The position numbers were made by a program, and so were the translations under genes. The notes beneath the pieces are model-generated. The model did no database searches, was not told the origin of the DNA, and saw only the letters and a program-made list of their open reading frames with translations. A stretch of 64,000 bases of DNA from Deltaproteobacteria bacterium HGW-Deltaproteobacteria-4 (lineage in GTDB: Bacteria; Desulfobacterota; Desulfuromonadia; Desulfuromonadales; UBA2197), in contig PHAV01000008.1 in NCBI GenBank assembly GCA_002841765.1, positions 1 to 64,000 of the forward strand, in the 5' to 3' direction. This document shows, in pieces, positions 15,500 through 24,874 of the stretch. Position 1 is the stretch's first letter. Each line of letters starts with the position of its first letter.

Positions 15500-15790
15500 C
15501 TACAAATGGGCAGCGCGCTCGTCAAGACACTCGTAATCACCCGCCGCAAATTCCCGGCAAACCCAGGGCCGCACTTCGTAAATCGTACACTTCATCGTTT
15601 TGCGGTCGACAGCCACGCACCAGCCATCCTCCCCTTGCGCCATGAACTCGACCCCCGTCTTGTCTTTCACAATCAAATTCGCGGGGACGCCAGTCTCGGT
15701 AATGAGCATGACTTGCAAGCGGCAGCAGCAGGCCTGACAGTTGGCACAGGTCACCGTTGGATCATGTTCGGGGAGTTCTTCAATGATCAT
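15500..15790 (-). CDS. YkgJ-family Cys-cluster protein
   Basis: 96 residues from ATG 15790 (the open frame extends 48 codons upstream without family similarity). The YkgJ/UPF0153 pattern is clear: CANCQACCCRLQV, then GWCVAVDRKTMKCTIYEVRPWVCREF. Members bind zinc or an FeS cluster through these cysteines; the role is unknown. Located between a DUF2905 gene and an MFS transporter, all minus strand. Confidence 0.88.
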   Translation of the reverse strand: MIIEELPEHDPTVTCANCQACCCRLQVMLITETGVPANLIVKDKTGVEFMAQGEDGWCVAVDRKTMKCTIYEVRPWVCREFAAGDYECLDERAAHL

Positions 15791-15893
15791 AGTTTGCGTG
15801 TAATGGCTCCACAGGCGAATGAATAACCGGCTGCCGGCCGGGACCGGCGACCACAGATTGATCGTAGCTGAACCTCGGGGAGTGGACCAGCCG

Positions 15894-16100
15894 TCAGCGC
15901 CGGAAGAGGGCAAGGAGCAACGAAAGAAGGACACTGACTATCAGCATCGAGGTAATCGGGATAAAGACCTTGCTCCTCTCCCCTTCGATACGAATATCCC
16001 CCGGCAGACGCCCGAACCAGTTCAGGGCACCGGGGACGAAGTGCAACAGCACCCCGAGGGCGAGAAGCAGGCAGCCGGCGATGATCAGGGTGCGGGACAT
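15894..16100 (-). CDS. DUF2905 small membrane protein
   Basis: 68 residues with two membrane helices (LIIAGCLLLALGVLLHFV and FIPITSMLIVSVLLSLLLALF) flanking the conserved WFGRLPGDIRIEG, which defines DUF2905. It starts 8 bp after the copper ATPase stop, so it is probably the next gene of that transcript. Function unknown. Confidence 0.9.
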   Translation of the reverse strand: MSRTLIIAGCLLLALGVLLHFVPGALNWFGRLPGDIRIEGERSKVFIPITSMLIVSVLLSLLLALFRR

Positions 16101-16108
16101 GGTGGCCT

Positions 16109-18286
16109 CTACCCCCGCAACTTCTTCCTGATCCCGTTCAACAACAAACTGTTACTAACCACCGAAACACTCGAAAAAGCCATCGCCAGTCCGGCAAATT
16201 CGGGTTTGAGGATCAGGCCGAAGTGCGGGTAAAGGAGGCCGGCGGCAACGGGGATGCCGACGATATTGTAGAAGAAGGCCCAGAAGAGGTTCTGGCGAAT
16301 CTTGCTCAGGGTGGCGCGGCCAAGACGGATGGCGCGCTCGACGTCGAGGAGATCGCCGCGCACCAGGACGATGTCACCGGTCTCCTTGGCGACGTCGGTG
16401 CCGCTGCCGATGGCAATGCCGATATCGGCCGCCGCCAGGGCCGGGGCGTCATTGATGCCGTCGCCGACCATCGCCACCCTTTTCCCTGCGGCCTGCCAGC
16501 GCCGCACCACCGTCAGCTTGTCGCCAGGAAGGACTTCCGCCTCGACCTCGCTGATGCCGAGGGTGGCGGCAACCGTCTGCGCTGCATCCTTGCGATCGCC
16601 GGTGATCAGCGCGGTTTTTAGGCCGAGGGCATGCAGGCGGCGGATCGCCTCGATTGCTTCCGGCTTGACCGTGTCGGCGAGGGCGATGAGACCGAGGAGT
16701 TGTTGATTGCGGGCGATAAAAACCATCGCCTTCCCCTCCCCGGCCAGCCGCGCTTCTGCAGCGGCGAGGGGAGAGAGATCGATTCCCTCGCGCTCACAGA
16801 GGCGGCGATTTCCCGCGACGAGGGCGGCGCCTTCACTCTGAGCTATGAGGCCGTGGCCGCCGACTTCGCTGACATCGGTGAGAACCAGCGGAGCGAAATT
16901 GCTGCCGACAGCATGGGCAACGACCGCCGTCGCCAGGGGATGTGTACTGCTCGATTCGATGGAGAGAGCGATGCGCAGCAGTTCCTCTGCATCAATCCCG
17001 CTGACCGGGAGGAGATCGGTGACCCCGAAACTGCCGCTGGTCAGGGTGCCGGTCTTGTCGAAGAGGACGGTGTCGATGCGGGCGACATTCTCCAGGGCAG
17101 AGGCGCGCTTGAAGAGGATACCGCTCCCCAGACCGATGGAACTGCCGACCATGATCGCGGTCGGCGTCGCCAGGCCGAGGGCGCAGGGACAGGCGATGAC
17201 GACGACGGCGATGGAGAGTTGCAGGGCAAAGACAAACTCGGCGCCAACGAGGAGCCACCCAGCCAGAGTGAGGAGGGCAAGGACAATGACGACCGGGACA
17301 AAGATGGACGATACCTTGTCAACGAGGCGCTGGATCGGCGCCTTGTCTGCCTGGGCGTCTTCGACCATGCGGACGATGCGCGACAGAACCGTCCCGGCAC
17401 CGACGGCAGTGGCGCGGATGGTCAGGAGACCGCTACGGTTGATCGTCGCACCGCTGACGCTTTCCCCCGGCCCCTTGGCGACCGGGGCAGCTTCGCCGGT
17501 GAGCATCGCTTCGTCGATCGCCCCTTCGCCGCTTTCGATGACCCCGTCGACGGCAATCCGCTCGCCGGCTTTCACCAGAATCAGGTCGCCGATCTGCAAG
17601 GTGCGGGTCGCAACTTCACTCTCAACACCGTCGCGCAGCAGGCGCGCCGTATCCGGCTGCAGGGTAAGGAGTTCGCGCAGCGCCCGACTCGCCCGGCCGC
17701 GCGCCCGGGCTTCGAGCCATTTTCCGGCACGGATAAAGGTGACGAGCATCGCACCGGTTTCGAAGAAGTTATGGGCGTGCGGGCCGAGGAAACCGAGTAG
17801 GGCGAGGATCGAATAGCCCCAGGCGGCAGAGATGCCGAGCGCGACAAGGACATCCATGTTGGTGCTGCGGTTGCGCAAGGCATTCCAGGCGCCGGTGTAA
17901 AAAGTCAGTCCGGCGCTGAACTGCACGATCGTCGCGAGCAGAGCGCTGATCCAGAGGCCAACCCCTTCATGTCCACCGGCAAACATGAGGAGGGCCACCG
18001 GCGTCGTCAGTATTGCCGAGAAGATCAGCCAGTATAAGTCGCGGCGGGCTTCCTCGCCGGCTGGCGAATCACTCTCCAGGGATGACGAGGTATAGCCGAG
18101 GCCGGAGACGCGAGCGGCGATCATCTCCGGGGAGATGGTCGCCGCTGTGTAATCGACATGTAACGTTTCACTGGCAAAGTTGACGGTCGCCGCATCGACG
18201 CCATGAAGAGCGGCAATCTCCTTCTCGATCTTTCCGGCGCAGTTGACGCAGTGCATGCCGCCGATGCGCAGTCGCAGTTCACTCAT
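16109..18286 (-). CDS. copA: Copper-type P1B ATPase (CopA-like)
   Basis: 725 residues. The N-terminal heavy-metal domain has GMHCVNC (C13, C16). P-type motifs follow: ACPCALG in the metal-transport helix, DKTGTLTSG (phosphorylated Asp), ITGDRKDAA and GDGINDAPALAAAD. The CPC helix and single HMA domain place it with Cu+/Ag+ exporters, with the late-helix YN pair in FYNIVGIPVAAGLLYP. It acts in the inner membrane. It shares an ATGA overlap with the upstream TPR gene. Metal specificity is inferred from motifs only. Confidence 0.9.
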   Translation of the reverse strand: MSELRLRIGGMHCVNCAGKIEKEIAALHGVDAATVNFASETLHVDYTAATISPEMIAARVSGLGYTSSSLESDSPAGEEARRDLYWLIFSAILTTPVALLMFAGGHEGVGLWISALLATIVQFSAGLTFYTGAWNALRNRSTNMDVLVALGISAAWGYSILALLGFLGPHAHNFFETGAMLVTFIRAGKWLEARARGRASRALRELLTLQPDTARLLRDGVESEVATRTLQIGDLILVKAGERIAVDGVIESGEGAIDEAMLTGEAAPVAKGPGESVSGATINRSGLLTIRATAVGAGTVLSRIVRMVEDAQADKAPIQRLVDKVSSIFVPVVIVLALLTLAGWLLVGAEFVFALQLSIAVVVIACPCALGLATPTAIMVGSSIGLGSGILFKRASALENVARIDTVLFDKTGTLTSGSFGVTDLLPVSGIDAEELLRIALSIESSSTHPLATAVVAHAVGSNFAPLVLTDVSEVGGHGLIAQSEGAALVAGNRRLCEREGIDLSPLAAAEARLAGEGKAMVFIARNQQLLGLIALADTVKPEAIEAIRRLHALGLKTALITGDRKDAAQTVAATLGISEVEAEVLPGDKLTVVRRWQAAGKRVAMVGDGINDAPALAAADIGIAIGSGTDVAKETGDIVLVRGDLLDVERAIRLGRATLSKIRQNLFWAFFYNIVGIPVAAGLLYPHFGLILKPEFAGLAMAFSSVSVVSNSLLLNGIRKKLRG

Positions 18287-19545
18287 GAATCACTCTCCGG
18301 CACCAACAGCAGGGCAGCCAGAGGCGGCGTCGCCCGGAGGGCATCAAAATCAGGATCCTTGCGGGCCTCTTCGAGAAAGCGGGGATCAAGGGCAATCGCC
18401 CGCGCCAGCGATCCGGCCGCTTCTTCGGGGTCATTGCGCAGGGCATAAACACAGGCGCGGTTGTAATGCGCCAGAGCGTATTGATCGTTGCGAGCGATAA
18501 TCGTTTCGAAACAGAGGAGGGCTTCCTCAACCCGGGACAGGTCGAGGAGGAGATTCCCCTTATTATTAAGGGCGTAATCGGAATCAGGATCGCGCTTGAG
18601 ACTCTCCTCGATGGCAACGAGGGCGCCAGGGATATCTCCTTTGCGTTCAAGGATGACCGAGCGGTAAAAGAAGGGTTCGGGATGATCAGGGTCGGCACGA
18701 TGAGCGGCGTCGAGAGATTTGCGCGCCTCCTCAAAGCGGCCGAGTTCGAGCAGGAGCATCCCCCGCTCGATGAGGGCATCAAAGAAGTTGGCATCGATCT
18801 TTAACGCCGCATCGAGATCACGCAGCGCTTCTTCGCGCTGTCCCTGGCGCTGCAAAGTGTGGGCGCGGTTAAAGTAGAAGTTGGCAACCGTCGCATCACG
18901 GCTGATCGCTCGGTTGTATGCCTGCAGTGCTTCTGCCTCCCGCTCCAGACCGGCGAGGGCAAAGCCGCGGCCGTTGTGGCTGGCGGCATCTTGCGGATTA
19001 ATCAGCAACGCCTTGTCGAAGCTCTCGATTGCTTCTGCGAAGCGGCCGAGACGATTGAGCGCAAAACCGCGGTTGTAATAAGCATCGGAGGCATCAGGGA
19101 GACGGCGCAGCGCTTCGTCGTAACAGTGCAGCGCTTCTTCCACCTTGCCTTCTTCGTCGAGGGAGTTGCCGAGATTGATATAGGCTTCGGGGAAATCGGG
19201 CTGCAACTCGATGGAGCGGCGGAAATGATTGATCGCTTCATGGTTGGAACCGAGCCGCTGCAGCAGGACCCCGTAGTTGTGGTGCAGGGCACCGTTCTTC
19301 GGGTCGAGGCGCAGGGCACGCTGATAGATCACCAGCGCCTTGCCGGTATCATTCAGGTTGGCCGCAGCGACGGCACAAAGATTCAGCGCATCAAAATCAA
19401 AGGGGTGGTCTTCCAGATATTCTTCGGCCAGTTCGAGAGCGGTGGTGTTGTCGCCGCGATCGAGAGCCTCCTGGGCCAGAGTGATATCGTCTTCGTCGGC
19501 TTCTTCGCCGAAAATATCATCAAAATCGTCGAACTCTTCGTCCAT
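18283..19545 (-). CDS. TPR-repeat protein
   Basis: 420 residues. A very acidic N-terminus (MDEEFDDFDDIFGEEADEDD) is followed by about eleven consecutive 34-residue tetratricopeptide repeats (for example AYINLGNSLDEEGKVEEALHCYDEAL, shown by the W/L/G/Y/A/P spacing, and PDASDAYYNRGFALNRLGRF). There is no signal peptide, so it is probably a cytoplasmic scaffold. It overlaps the copper ATPase start by 4 bp. That coupling does not by itself show a copper role. Confidence 0.9.
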   Translation of the reverse strand: MDEEFDDFDDIFGEEADEDDITLAQEALDRGDNTTALELAEEYLEDHPFDFDALNLCAVAAANLNDTGKALVIYQRALRLDPKNGALHHNYGVLLQRLGSNHEAINHFRRSIELQPDFPEAYINLGNSLDEEGKVEEALHCYDEALRRLPDASDAYYNRGFALNRLGRFAEAIESFDKALLINPQDAASHNGRGFALAGLEREAEALQAYNRAISRDATVANFYFNRAHTLQRQGQREEALRDLDAALKIDANFFDALIERGMLLLELGRFEEARKSLDAAHRADPDHPEPFFYRSVILERKGDIPGALVAIEESLKRDPDSDYALNNKGNLLLDLSRVEEALLCFETIIARNDQYALAHYNRACVYALRNDPEEAAGSLARAIALDPRFLEEARKDPDFDALRATPPLAALLLVPESDS

Positions 19546-19683
19546 AATCGTCTCAACTTCGACTAAACTCCGCGCAAAGCTGACGCGGGAGGATCTTTAT
19601 AGCAGAGTTCAAGGCAAAATGCACCTGCTTGCATGGAAAAGGGAGCGACAATCATTCACTGCTTTGTTATACTTTCGCCGGCT

Positions 19684-20544
19684 TCAACCCTTGCCGGTAA
19701 GTTCCTCTGCTGTAAAAGAATAATGTTCCCGACAGAATTCGCAAGTCACGGTGATCTCCTTCTCTGCAAGGAGGGGACGGCGCTCCTCCTCCGGCAGCAG
19801 AGCCAGAATCGCCAGAGCCTGCCGGCGGCTGCAACTGCAATCAAATACCAGCGGCAGGGTCGCCTGGTGGATGGTTTCAATGCCGCTGAAGATGCGGTCC
19901 AGAATCGCTTCCGGAGTCAGCCCTTCACGCAGCAGCGAAGTCAGTGGCGGCAGGGCAAGCAGGCGACTTTCCAGCTCCGCGAGTTGCACATCATCCGCCC
20001 CGGGCAGCGCCTGAATAAGGAAACCTCCGGCCACGGCTATATGGCCGTCTTCACTGGGCAGCACCCCGAGTCCGACGCTGGAGGGGATCTGCTCCGAAGT
20101 GGTGAGATACCAGGCGAGATCCTCAGCAACTTCACTGCTGACCAACTGCACCATGCCGCGATACGGCTCCCCGAAACCGAGATCCTTGCTGACATGGAGA
20201 AATCCGGCCTTGCCGATGGCGCCGGCAACATCGAAACGCTCGTTGCGGGGAGGGAGATTGCTCAGCGGTTGGCGAATGGAGGCGCGCACCCGGCCGTTGG
20301 CATCGGTCTCGGCCGAGAGTTTTTGCAGCGGGCCGTTCGCCTCGATCTGCAGAGCCAGGCGCTGCTCATCCTTGAGCAGCGAACCGAAGAGGGCGGCACC
20401 GGTGACGAGGCGACCGAGAGCGACCGATGCAGTAAGATCGGTCCCCTGGCGCTGACAGATGGCATCGACCAGCATTGTCGTCTCGGCGGCACAGGCGCGC
20501 AGCGAGCCGTCCTTTGTCATAATTCGTACCAGATGGTCGGCCAT
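19684..20544 (-). CDS. hslO: Redox-regulated chaperone Hsp33
   Basis: 286 residues from ATG 20544 (MADHLVRIMTKDGSLRA; an upstream in-frame start at 20616 lacks family similarity). The C-terminal zinc/redox switch is present as DCSCSR and VTCEFCREHY, the four Cys that release zinc on oxidation and activate the holdase. The normal length is about 290. Divergent from the nucleotidyltransferase gene. Confidence 0.95.
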   Translation of the reverse strand: MADHLVRIMTKDGSLRACAAETTMLVDAICQRQGTDLTASVALGRLVTGAALFGSLLKDEQRLALQIEANGPLQKLSAETDANGRVRASIRQPLSNLPPRNERFDVAGAIGKAGFLHVSKDLGFGEPYRGMVQLVSSEVAEDLAWYLTTSEQIPSSVGLGVLPSEDGHIAVAGGFLIQALPGADDVQLAELESRLLALPPLTSLLREGLTPEAILDRIFSGIETIHQATLPLVFDCSCSRRQALAILALLPEEERRPLLAEKEITVTCEFCREHYSFTAEELTGKG

Positions 20545-20649
20545 AATTTTATTCTCCAGATTTTTTGTTTGATGGGGCATCGCTTGCTGCACCCGATCTT
20601 TTGACTTTCCAGCCAACTGAATTACTATTTACACCAAGGAGTGCCTGCA

Positions 20650-21645
20650 ATGAAAGTTATTCTCCCTGTTGCCGGGAAAGGGACGCGCCTGCGCCCGCAC
20701 ACCCATACCAAAGCAAAATCGCTGGTGCATGTTGCCGGCAAGACCGTTCTCGAACATATTATCGGCCGTCTGACTCATCTGCAGGTCGAGGAATTTATCT
20801 TCATCACCGACGAGCACGGCGATCAGATTGCCGCGCAGATGAAAAAATCCTTTCCGCAGCTGACCTGCCGTTATGTGGTGCAAAAGGAACGTCTCGGTCC
20901 GGCCCACGCCGTCCTCCTCGCCGCCCCCTACCTGTCGCCCGGCGACGACCTCCTTATCGTCTTCAACGATACCATCTTTGTCGCCGACCTGAGCCGCATC
21001 CCGGAACTTGCCAAGGAGTGCGACGGCCTCATTTACTCGCATGTGGTTGAAGATTACCAGCGCTTCGGCGTCAATGTCGTCAAGGACGGGATCATCGTCG
21101 ATATGGTCGAAAAACCGGAGACGCCGATCTCCCGCCTTGCCCAGGTCGGCCTTTACTACCTGAGCGACGGCGTCCGCTTCATGAACTATATCCAGACCTC
21201 GGTCGATGCCGGCGACACCGTCAAGGGGGAGTACTACCTGCCCGCGGTCTTCATGCGCATGATTCACGACGGCCTGACCTTCTGCGCGCCGGAGATCGAT
21301 GCCTGGCTCGACTGCGGCAAGCCCGAGACCCTCCTCGAAACCAACCGCTATCTCCTCGACGGCCGCCACCATTGTCACGGCGAAGCAGTCAACTCCGTCC
21401 TCATCGACCCGGTCCATATTGCCGAGGGGGCCCTCGTCCGCAACAGCATTCTTGGTCCCAATGTTTCGGTCGCTGCCGGTTCGGTCATCAGCGGCAGCAT
21501 CATCCGCGATTCGATCATCAACCTCAATAGTGAAGTGACCGGGATGCTCCTGAATGGGAGCATTCTCGGCGATTCCGTCCGTCTCAGCAGCACTGCCCGT
21601 AAAATGAACATCGGTGATCATTCGATCATCGAAATGGAAGGTTAA
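20650..21645 (+). CDS. Sugar-1-phosphate nucleotidyltransferase with left-handed beta-helix C-terminus
   Basis: 331 residues from ATG 20650; AAGGAG lies eight bases upstream, whereas the GTG at 20641 overlaps it. The Rossmann-type NTP-transferase core begins VILPVAGKGTRLRPHTHTKAKSLV (G-x-G-T-R-L-x-P and the catalytic K). It includes QKERLGPAHAV, FNDTIF and VEKPETP. From about residue 245 there are hexapeptide repeats (LIDPVHIAEGALVRNSILGP and on). It resembles RmlA/GlmU-like UTP or dTTP sugar-phosphate transferases. It ends 6 bp before glycogen phosphorylase, suggesting it acts on glucose-1-phosphate. The nucleotide is unknown. Confidence 0.88.
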   Translation: MKVILPVAGKGTRLRPHTHTKAKSLVHVAGKTVLEHIIGRLTHLQVEEFIFITDEHGDQIAAQMKKSFPQLTCRYVVQKERLGPAHAVLLAAPYLSPGDDLLIVFNDTIFVADLSRIPELAKECDGLIYSHVVEDYQRFGVNVVKDGIIVDMVEKPETPISRLAQVGLYYLSDGVRFMNYIQTSVDAGDTVKGEYYLPAVFMRMIHDGLTFCAPEIDAWLDCGKPETLLETNRYLLDGRHHCHGEAVNSVLIDPVHIAEGALVRNSILGPNVSVAAGSVISGSIIRDSIINLNSEVTGMLLNGSILGDSVRLSSTARKMNIGDHSIIEMEG

Positions 21646-21651
21646 GTCCTT

Positions 21652-24153
21652 ATGTCCAGCCGCCCGACCTCCCTGATCTGCCCGGATCCGCTCCTGACGC
21701 AGCTTCCACCCCTGCAGCTCGATGCTGAAGCCTTGACCAGCGATTTCCGCTATTACTACAGCAACCACCTCGGGCGCGACGCCCATTGCCGTTCGGCGCA
21801 TTATGCCTATAGCGCCCTGGCGCTCATGCTCCGCGATCGCCTCATGGAGCGCTGGAAAGCGACCCGCCGCGCCGAAGAGGAGAATAACAGCCGCACCACC
21901 TTCTACCTTTCTCTCGAATTTCTCATGGGTCGCCTCCTCAGTAATGCCATGCTTAACCTCGGGGTCACCGCGGAAGTTAAAAAAGGGCTGAGCGGTTTTT
22001 CCCTCGACATCGAAGACCTCGTCGACTCCGAACCGGATGCCGGCCTCGGCAACGGTGGTCTAGGTCGCCTCGCCGCTTGCTTCCTCGACAGCTGCGCCAC
22101 CCTGCAACTGCCGGTCGTCGGTTATGGCATGCGCTATGAGTACGGCATGTTTCGCCAGACGATCGTCGATGGCCGCCAGGTGGAAGAACCGGAGCACTGG
22201 CTGCGGCACGGGAATCCCTGGGAAATTGAACGCTCGGAATATGCCCAGCGGATCAAGTTCGGCGGACGAACCGAATCGAGCCGCGCCCCCGACGGTGAAA
22301 TTTCCGTGCGCTGGGTCGAGACCAGCGACATTGTCGCCATCCCCTATGATCTCCCGATTCCCGGCTTTCAAAACGGCACGGTCAACACCCTGCGCTTGTG
22401 GAAAGCAGAGGCGACGGAAGAGTTCAATCTCGGGGACTTTAATGCCGGCAACTATCCGGAAGCGGTCGCGCAAAAGAATGCTGCCGAAAATATCACTATG
22501 GTCCTGTACCCGAATGACTCCAGTGAGTCAGGGAAACTCTTACGACTAAAGCAGCAATACTTCCTCGCCTCTGCCAGCCTCAAGGATGCTATGGACCGCT
22601 GGACCGGTCGCCACGGTCAGGACTTTTCGGGTTTTGCCGACAAAAACTGTTTTCAGCTTAACGATACCCACCCGAGCTGTGCCGTCCCCGAGCTGATGCG
22701 CCTGCTCATCGATGAAAACGGGCTGGGCTGGGACGAAGCCTGGGCGATAACCAGCCATACCATGGCCTATACCAATCACACCCTCCTTCCCGAAGCGCTG
22801 GAGCGTTGGCCGGTCCCGCTCTTCGGTAAGCTCCTCCCCCGACTCCTCGAAATCATCTACGAAATCAATGCCCGCTTTCTCGCCGAAGTCGCGCGGCACT
22901 GGCCCGGCGACCGTGAGCGCCTGCGCCGCATGTCGATCATCGAGGAGGGAGAGACCCCCCAGGTACGCATGGCCTATCTGGCGATCGTCGGCAGTTTTTC
23001 CGTTAATGGTGTTGCCGCCCTCCATTCACAACTGTTGATTGCCGGCCTCTTTCGCGACTTTTACGAACTCTGGCCGGACAAGTTCAACAACAAAACGAAT
23101 GGCGTCACCCCACGGCGCTGGCTTGCCGGCTGCAATCCCGGCCTGGCCGGACTCATCGATCAGACTATCGGTGCGGACTGGGTTGCCGATCTCGGCAAAC
23201 TCCAGAAACTTGCCCCTCTGGCCGATGATCCCGCCTTTCAGGCGCACTGGCAAGGGGTCAAGCAGGGAAACAAAGAGCGCCTCGCCGAACTGGTGCGCCA
23301 GGAATGCGGTATCCTCTTTGAACCGGCCAGCCTCTTTGACGTGCAGGTCAAACGGATTCATGAATACAAGCGCCAGCTCCTCAATGTCCTGCATGTCATC
23401 CATCTTTATGACCGGATCAAGCGGGGAGATGTCAACGCTTGGACGCCGCGCTGTGTCCTCATCGGCGGTAAAGCCGCACCGGGCTACGCCATCGCCAAGT
23501 TGATCATCAAACTGATCAACAACGTCGCGACGGTAATCAACAGCGATCCGGCGACAGCGCACCGTCTCAGGGTTGCTTTCCTCCCCGACTACCGAGTGAC
23601 GGCGATGGAGATCATTGCACCGGGGGCTGATCTCTCCGAACAGATTTCCACGGCCGGCAAAGAAGCTTCCGGAACCGGCAACATGAAGTTCATGATGAAC
23701 GGCGCTATCACCATCGGCACCCTCGACGGTGCCAACATTGAAATCCGCGAGGAGGCGGGGGAAGAAAACTTCTTCCTCTTCGGCCTGACCGCCAGCGAAG
23801 TTGAAGCAACCCGCCACAACTATAACCCCCAGCAAATCATTGCCGCTGATGAAAACCTGGGGAGGGTCATGCAACTGCTGGGAAGCGGTCACTTTAACCA
23901 GTTAGAACCGGGCATCTTCGAACCACTCCTCACCACCCTCACCAGCCCCGGTGATCCCTGGCTGACCCTCGCCGACTTCGGCAGTTATGTGGCGGCGCAG
24001 CACCAGATCGCCCTCGCTTATCAGGACAAGCCGCGCTGGACACGCATGAGTATCCTCAACAGCGCCCGCAGCGGTCACTTCTCCACGGATCGCACCATCG
24101 CGGAATATAATCGGGATATCTGGAAGCTGGTGCCGGACGTGTTGCCGAAGTAG
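21652..24153 (+). CDS. glgP: Glycogen/starch phosphorylase
   Basis: 833 residues, the standard length. It releases glucose-1-phosphate from alpha-1,4-glucan using PLP. Seen motifs: FYLSLEFLMGRLL, GNGGLGRLAACFLDS, VKRIHEYKRQLLN and the PLP-lysine block EASGTGNMKFMMNGA (K in GNMKF). It follows the nucleotidyltransferase by 6 bp in one transcript, so glucose-1-phosphate made here may feed nucleotide-sugar synthesis. A strong terminator stands 30 bp after the stop. Confidence 0.96.
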   Translation: MSSRPTSLICPDPLLTQLPPLQLDAEALTSDFRYYYSNHLGRDAHCRSAHYAYSALALMLRDRLMERWKATRRAEEENNSRTTFYLSLEFLMGRLLSNAMLNLGVTAEVKKGLSGFSLDIEDLVDSEPDAGLGNGGLGRLAACFLDSCATLQLPVVGYGMRYEYGMFRQTIVDGRQVEEPEHWLRHGNPWEIERSEYAQRIKFGGRTESSRAPDGEISVRWVETSDIVAIPYDLPIPGFQNGTVNTLRLWKAEATEEFNLGDFNAGNYPEAVAQKNAAENITMVLYPNDSSESGKLLRLKQQYFLASASLKDAMDRWTGRHGQDFSGFADKNCFQLNDTHPSCAVPELMRLLIDENGLGWDEAWAITSHTMAYTNHTLLPEALERWPVPLFGKLLPRLLEIIYEINARFLAEVARHWPGDRERLRRMSIIEEGETPQVRMAYLAIVGSFSVNGVAALHSQLLIAGLFRDFYELWPDKFNNKTNGVTPRRWLAGCNPGLAGLIDQTIGADWVADLGKLQKLAPLADDPAFQAHWQGVKQGNKERLAELVRQECGILFEPASLFDVQVKRIHEYKRQLLNVLHVIHLYDRIKRGDVNAWTPRCVLIGGKAAPGYAIAKLIIKLINNVATVINSDPATAHRLRVAFLPDYRVTAMEIIAPGADLSEQISTAGKEASGTGNMKFMMNGAITIGTLDGANIEIREEAGEENFFLFGLTASEVEATRHNYNPQQIIAADENLGRVMQLLGSGHFNQLEPGIFEPLLTTLTSPGDPWLTLADFGSYVAAQHQIALAYQDKPRWTRMSILNSARSGHFSTDRTIAEYNRDIWKLVPDVLPK

Positions 24154-24181
24154 CGAGACGAGAAGGAGGGGGAAAGGATTG

Positions 24182-24215
24182 ACGGGGCGCAGCTGAGATG
24201 CTGCGCCCCGTTTTA
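24182..24215. terminator. Intrinsic terminator between glgP and darP (convergent)
   Basis: ACGGGGCGCAGC, loop TGAGAT, GCTGCGCCCCGT followed by TTTAT. The reverse strand also runs into AAAACGGG with T residues, so it can serve both convergent genes. Confidence 0.85.
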
Positions 24216-24734
24216 TTACGCGGTCTCTTTGGCTGCAGCTTCACGCAGTAAGCGAAAAACCGTCCGAAAAGCCTTTTTGTCGCCGTCCTTGCGATATTTC
24301 GCCATGGCACTTTTCAGTGCGACCGGATCGAGAAGCGGGAAGGCAGTACGCGCTTCCTCCAATGCTACGCTCGCACCCTCCTCGGCGAGGAGACGGTCGC
24401 GCAAGCCTTCGAGATCATGAAAGAGTTTGTTGTCAGCGAGTTGGCGCTGGTCATTCCCCTCCAAAGTCTGGTGAATCCCCGACAACATCTCTTCATCTTC
24501 GCGCAACAGTGCCCCGAGGTGGCGCAACTGCCGGGCGCGGGCGCTGCTCGCCTTGAGGCCGCGGGCAACGACAAAGGCGGCGCGGGTTTCATCGTTGAGC
24601 TGCAGACGCCGAAAGGTTGCTTCCGGCAACTCGGCAATTTGATGCGCGAGGTCAGTGACAGCATGCGCCGCTTCCTTGCGGGCCGTGCGGCTGCTGTAAA
24701 CTTCTTCCGTAGCATCAGTACATATTCTGGCCAT
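24216..24734 (-). CDS. darP: Ribosome biogenesis factor DarP (YjgA, DUF615)
   Basis: 172 residues from ATG 24734 (AGGAG upstream). The DUF615 core is all helical: SSRTARKEAAHAVTDLAHQI, ELPEATFRRLQLNDE, RQLRHLGALLREDEEM and the final AKYRKDGDKKAFRTVFRLLRE. DarP associates with late 50S precursors. No operon partner is visible; the gene converges on glgP and shares its terminator. Confidence 0.88.
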   Translation of the reverse strand: MARICTDATEEVYSSRTARKEAAHAVTDLAHQIAELPEATFRRLQLNDETRAAFVVARGLKASSARARQLRHLGALLREDEEMLSGIHQTLEGNDQRQLADNKLFHDLEGLRDRLLAEEGASVALEEARTAFPLLDPVALKSAMAKYRKDGDKKAFRTVFRLLREAAAKETA

Positions 24735-24769
24735 CAATTTCTCCTGTTAGTTCTAGTGGCATTCAAATC

Positions 24770-24854
24770 GACCACCCCCAGCCCCTCCTTAACAAAGGAG
24801 GGGGGCGATAAGCTTTAAGCTCCCCTCCTTATTCAAGGAGGGGCCGGGGGTGGT
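24770..24854. repeat. Double palindromic repeat, type A
   Basis: Two copies in opposite orientation: ACCACCCCCAGCCCCTCCTT...AAGGAGGGG and TCCCCTCC...AAGGAGGGGCCGGGGG, separated by AGCTTTAAGC. The whole forms a long imperfect inverted repeat between darP and a radical SAM gene. Confidence 0.8.
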
Positions 24855-24874
24855 AAGGTGTTGCCCGACCAACT

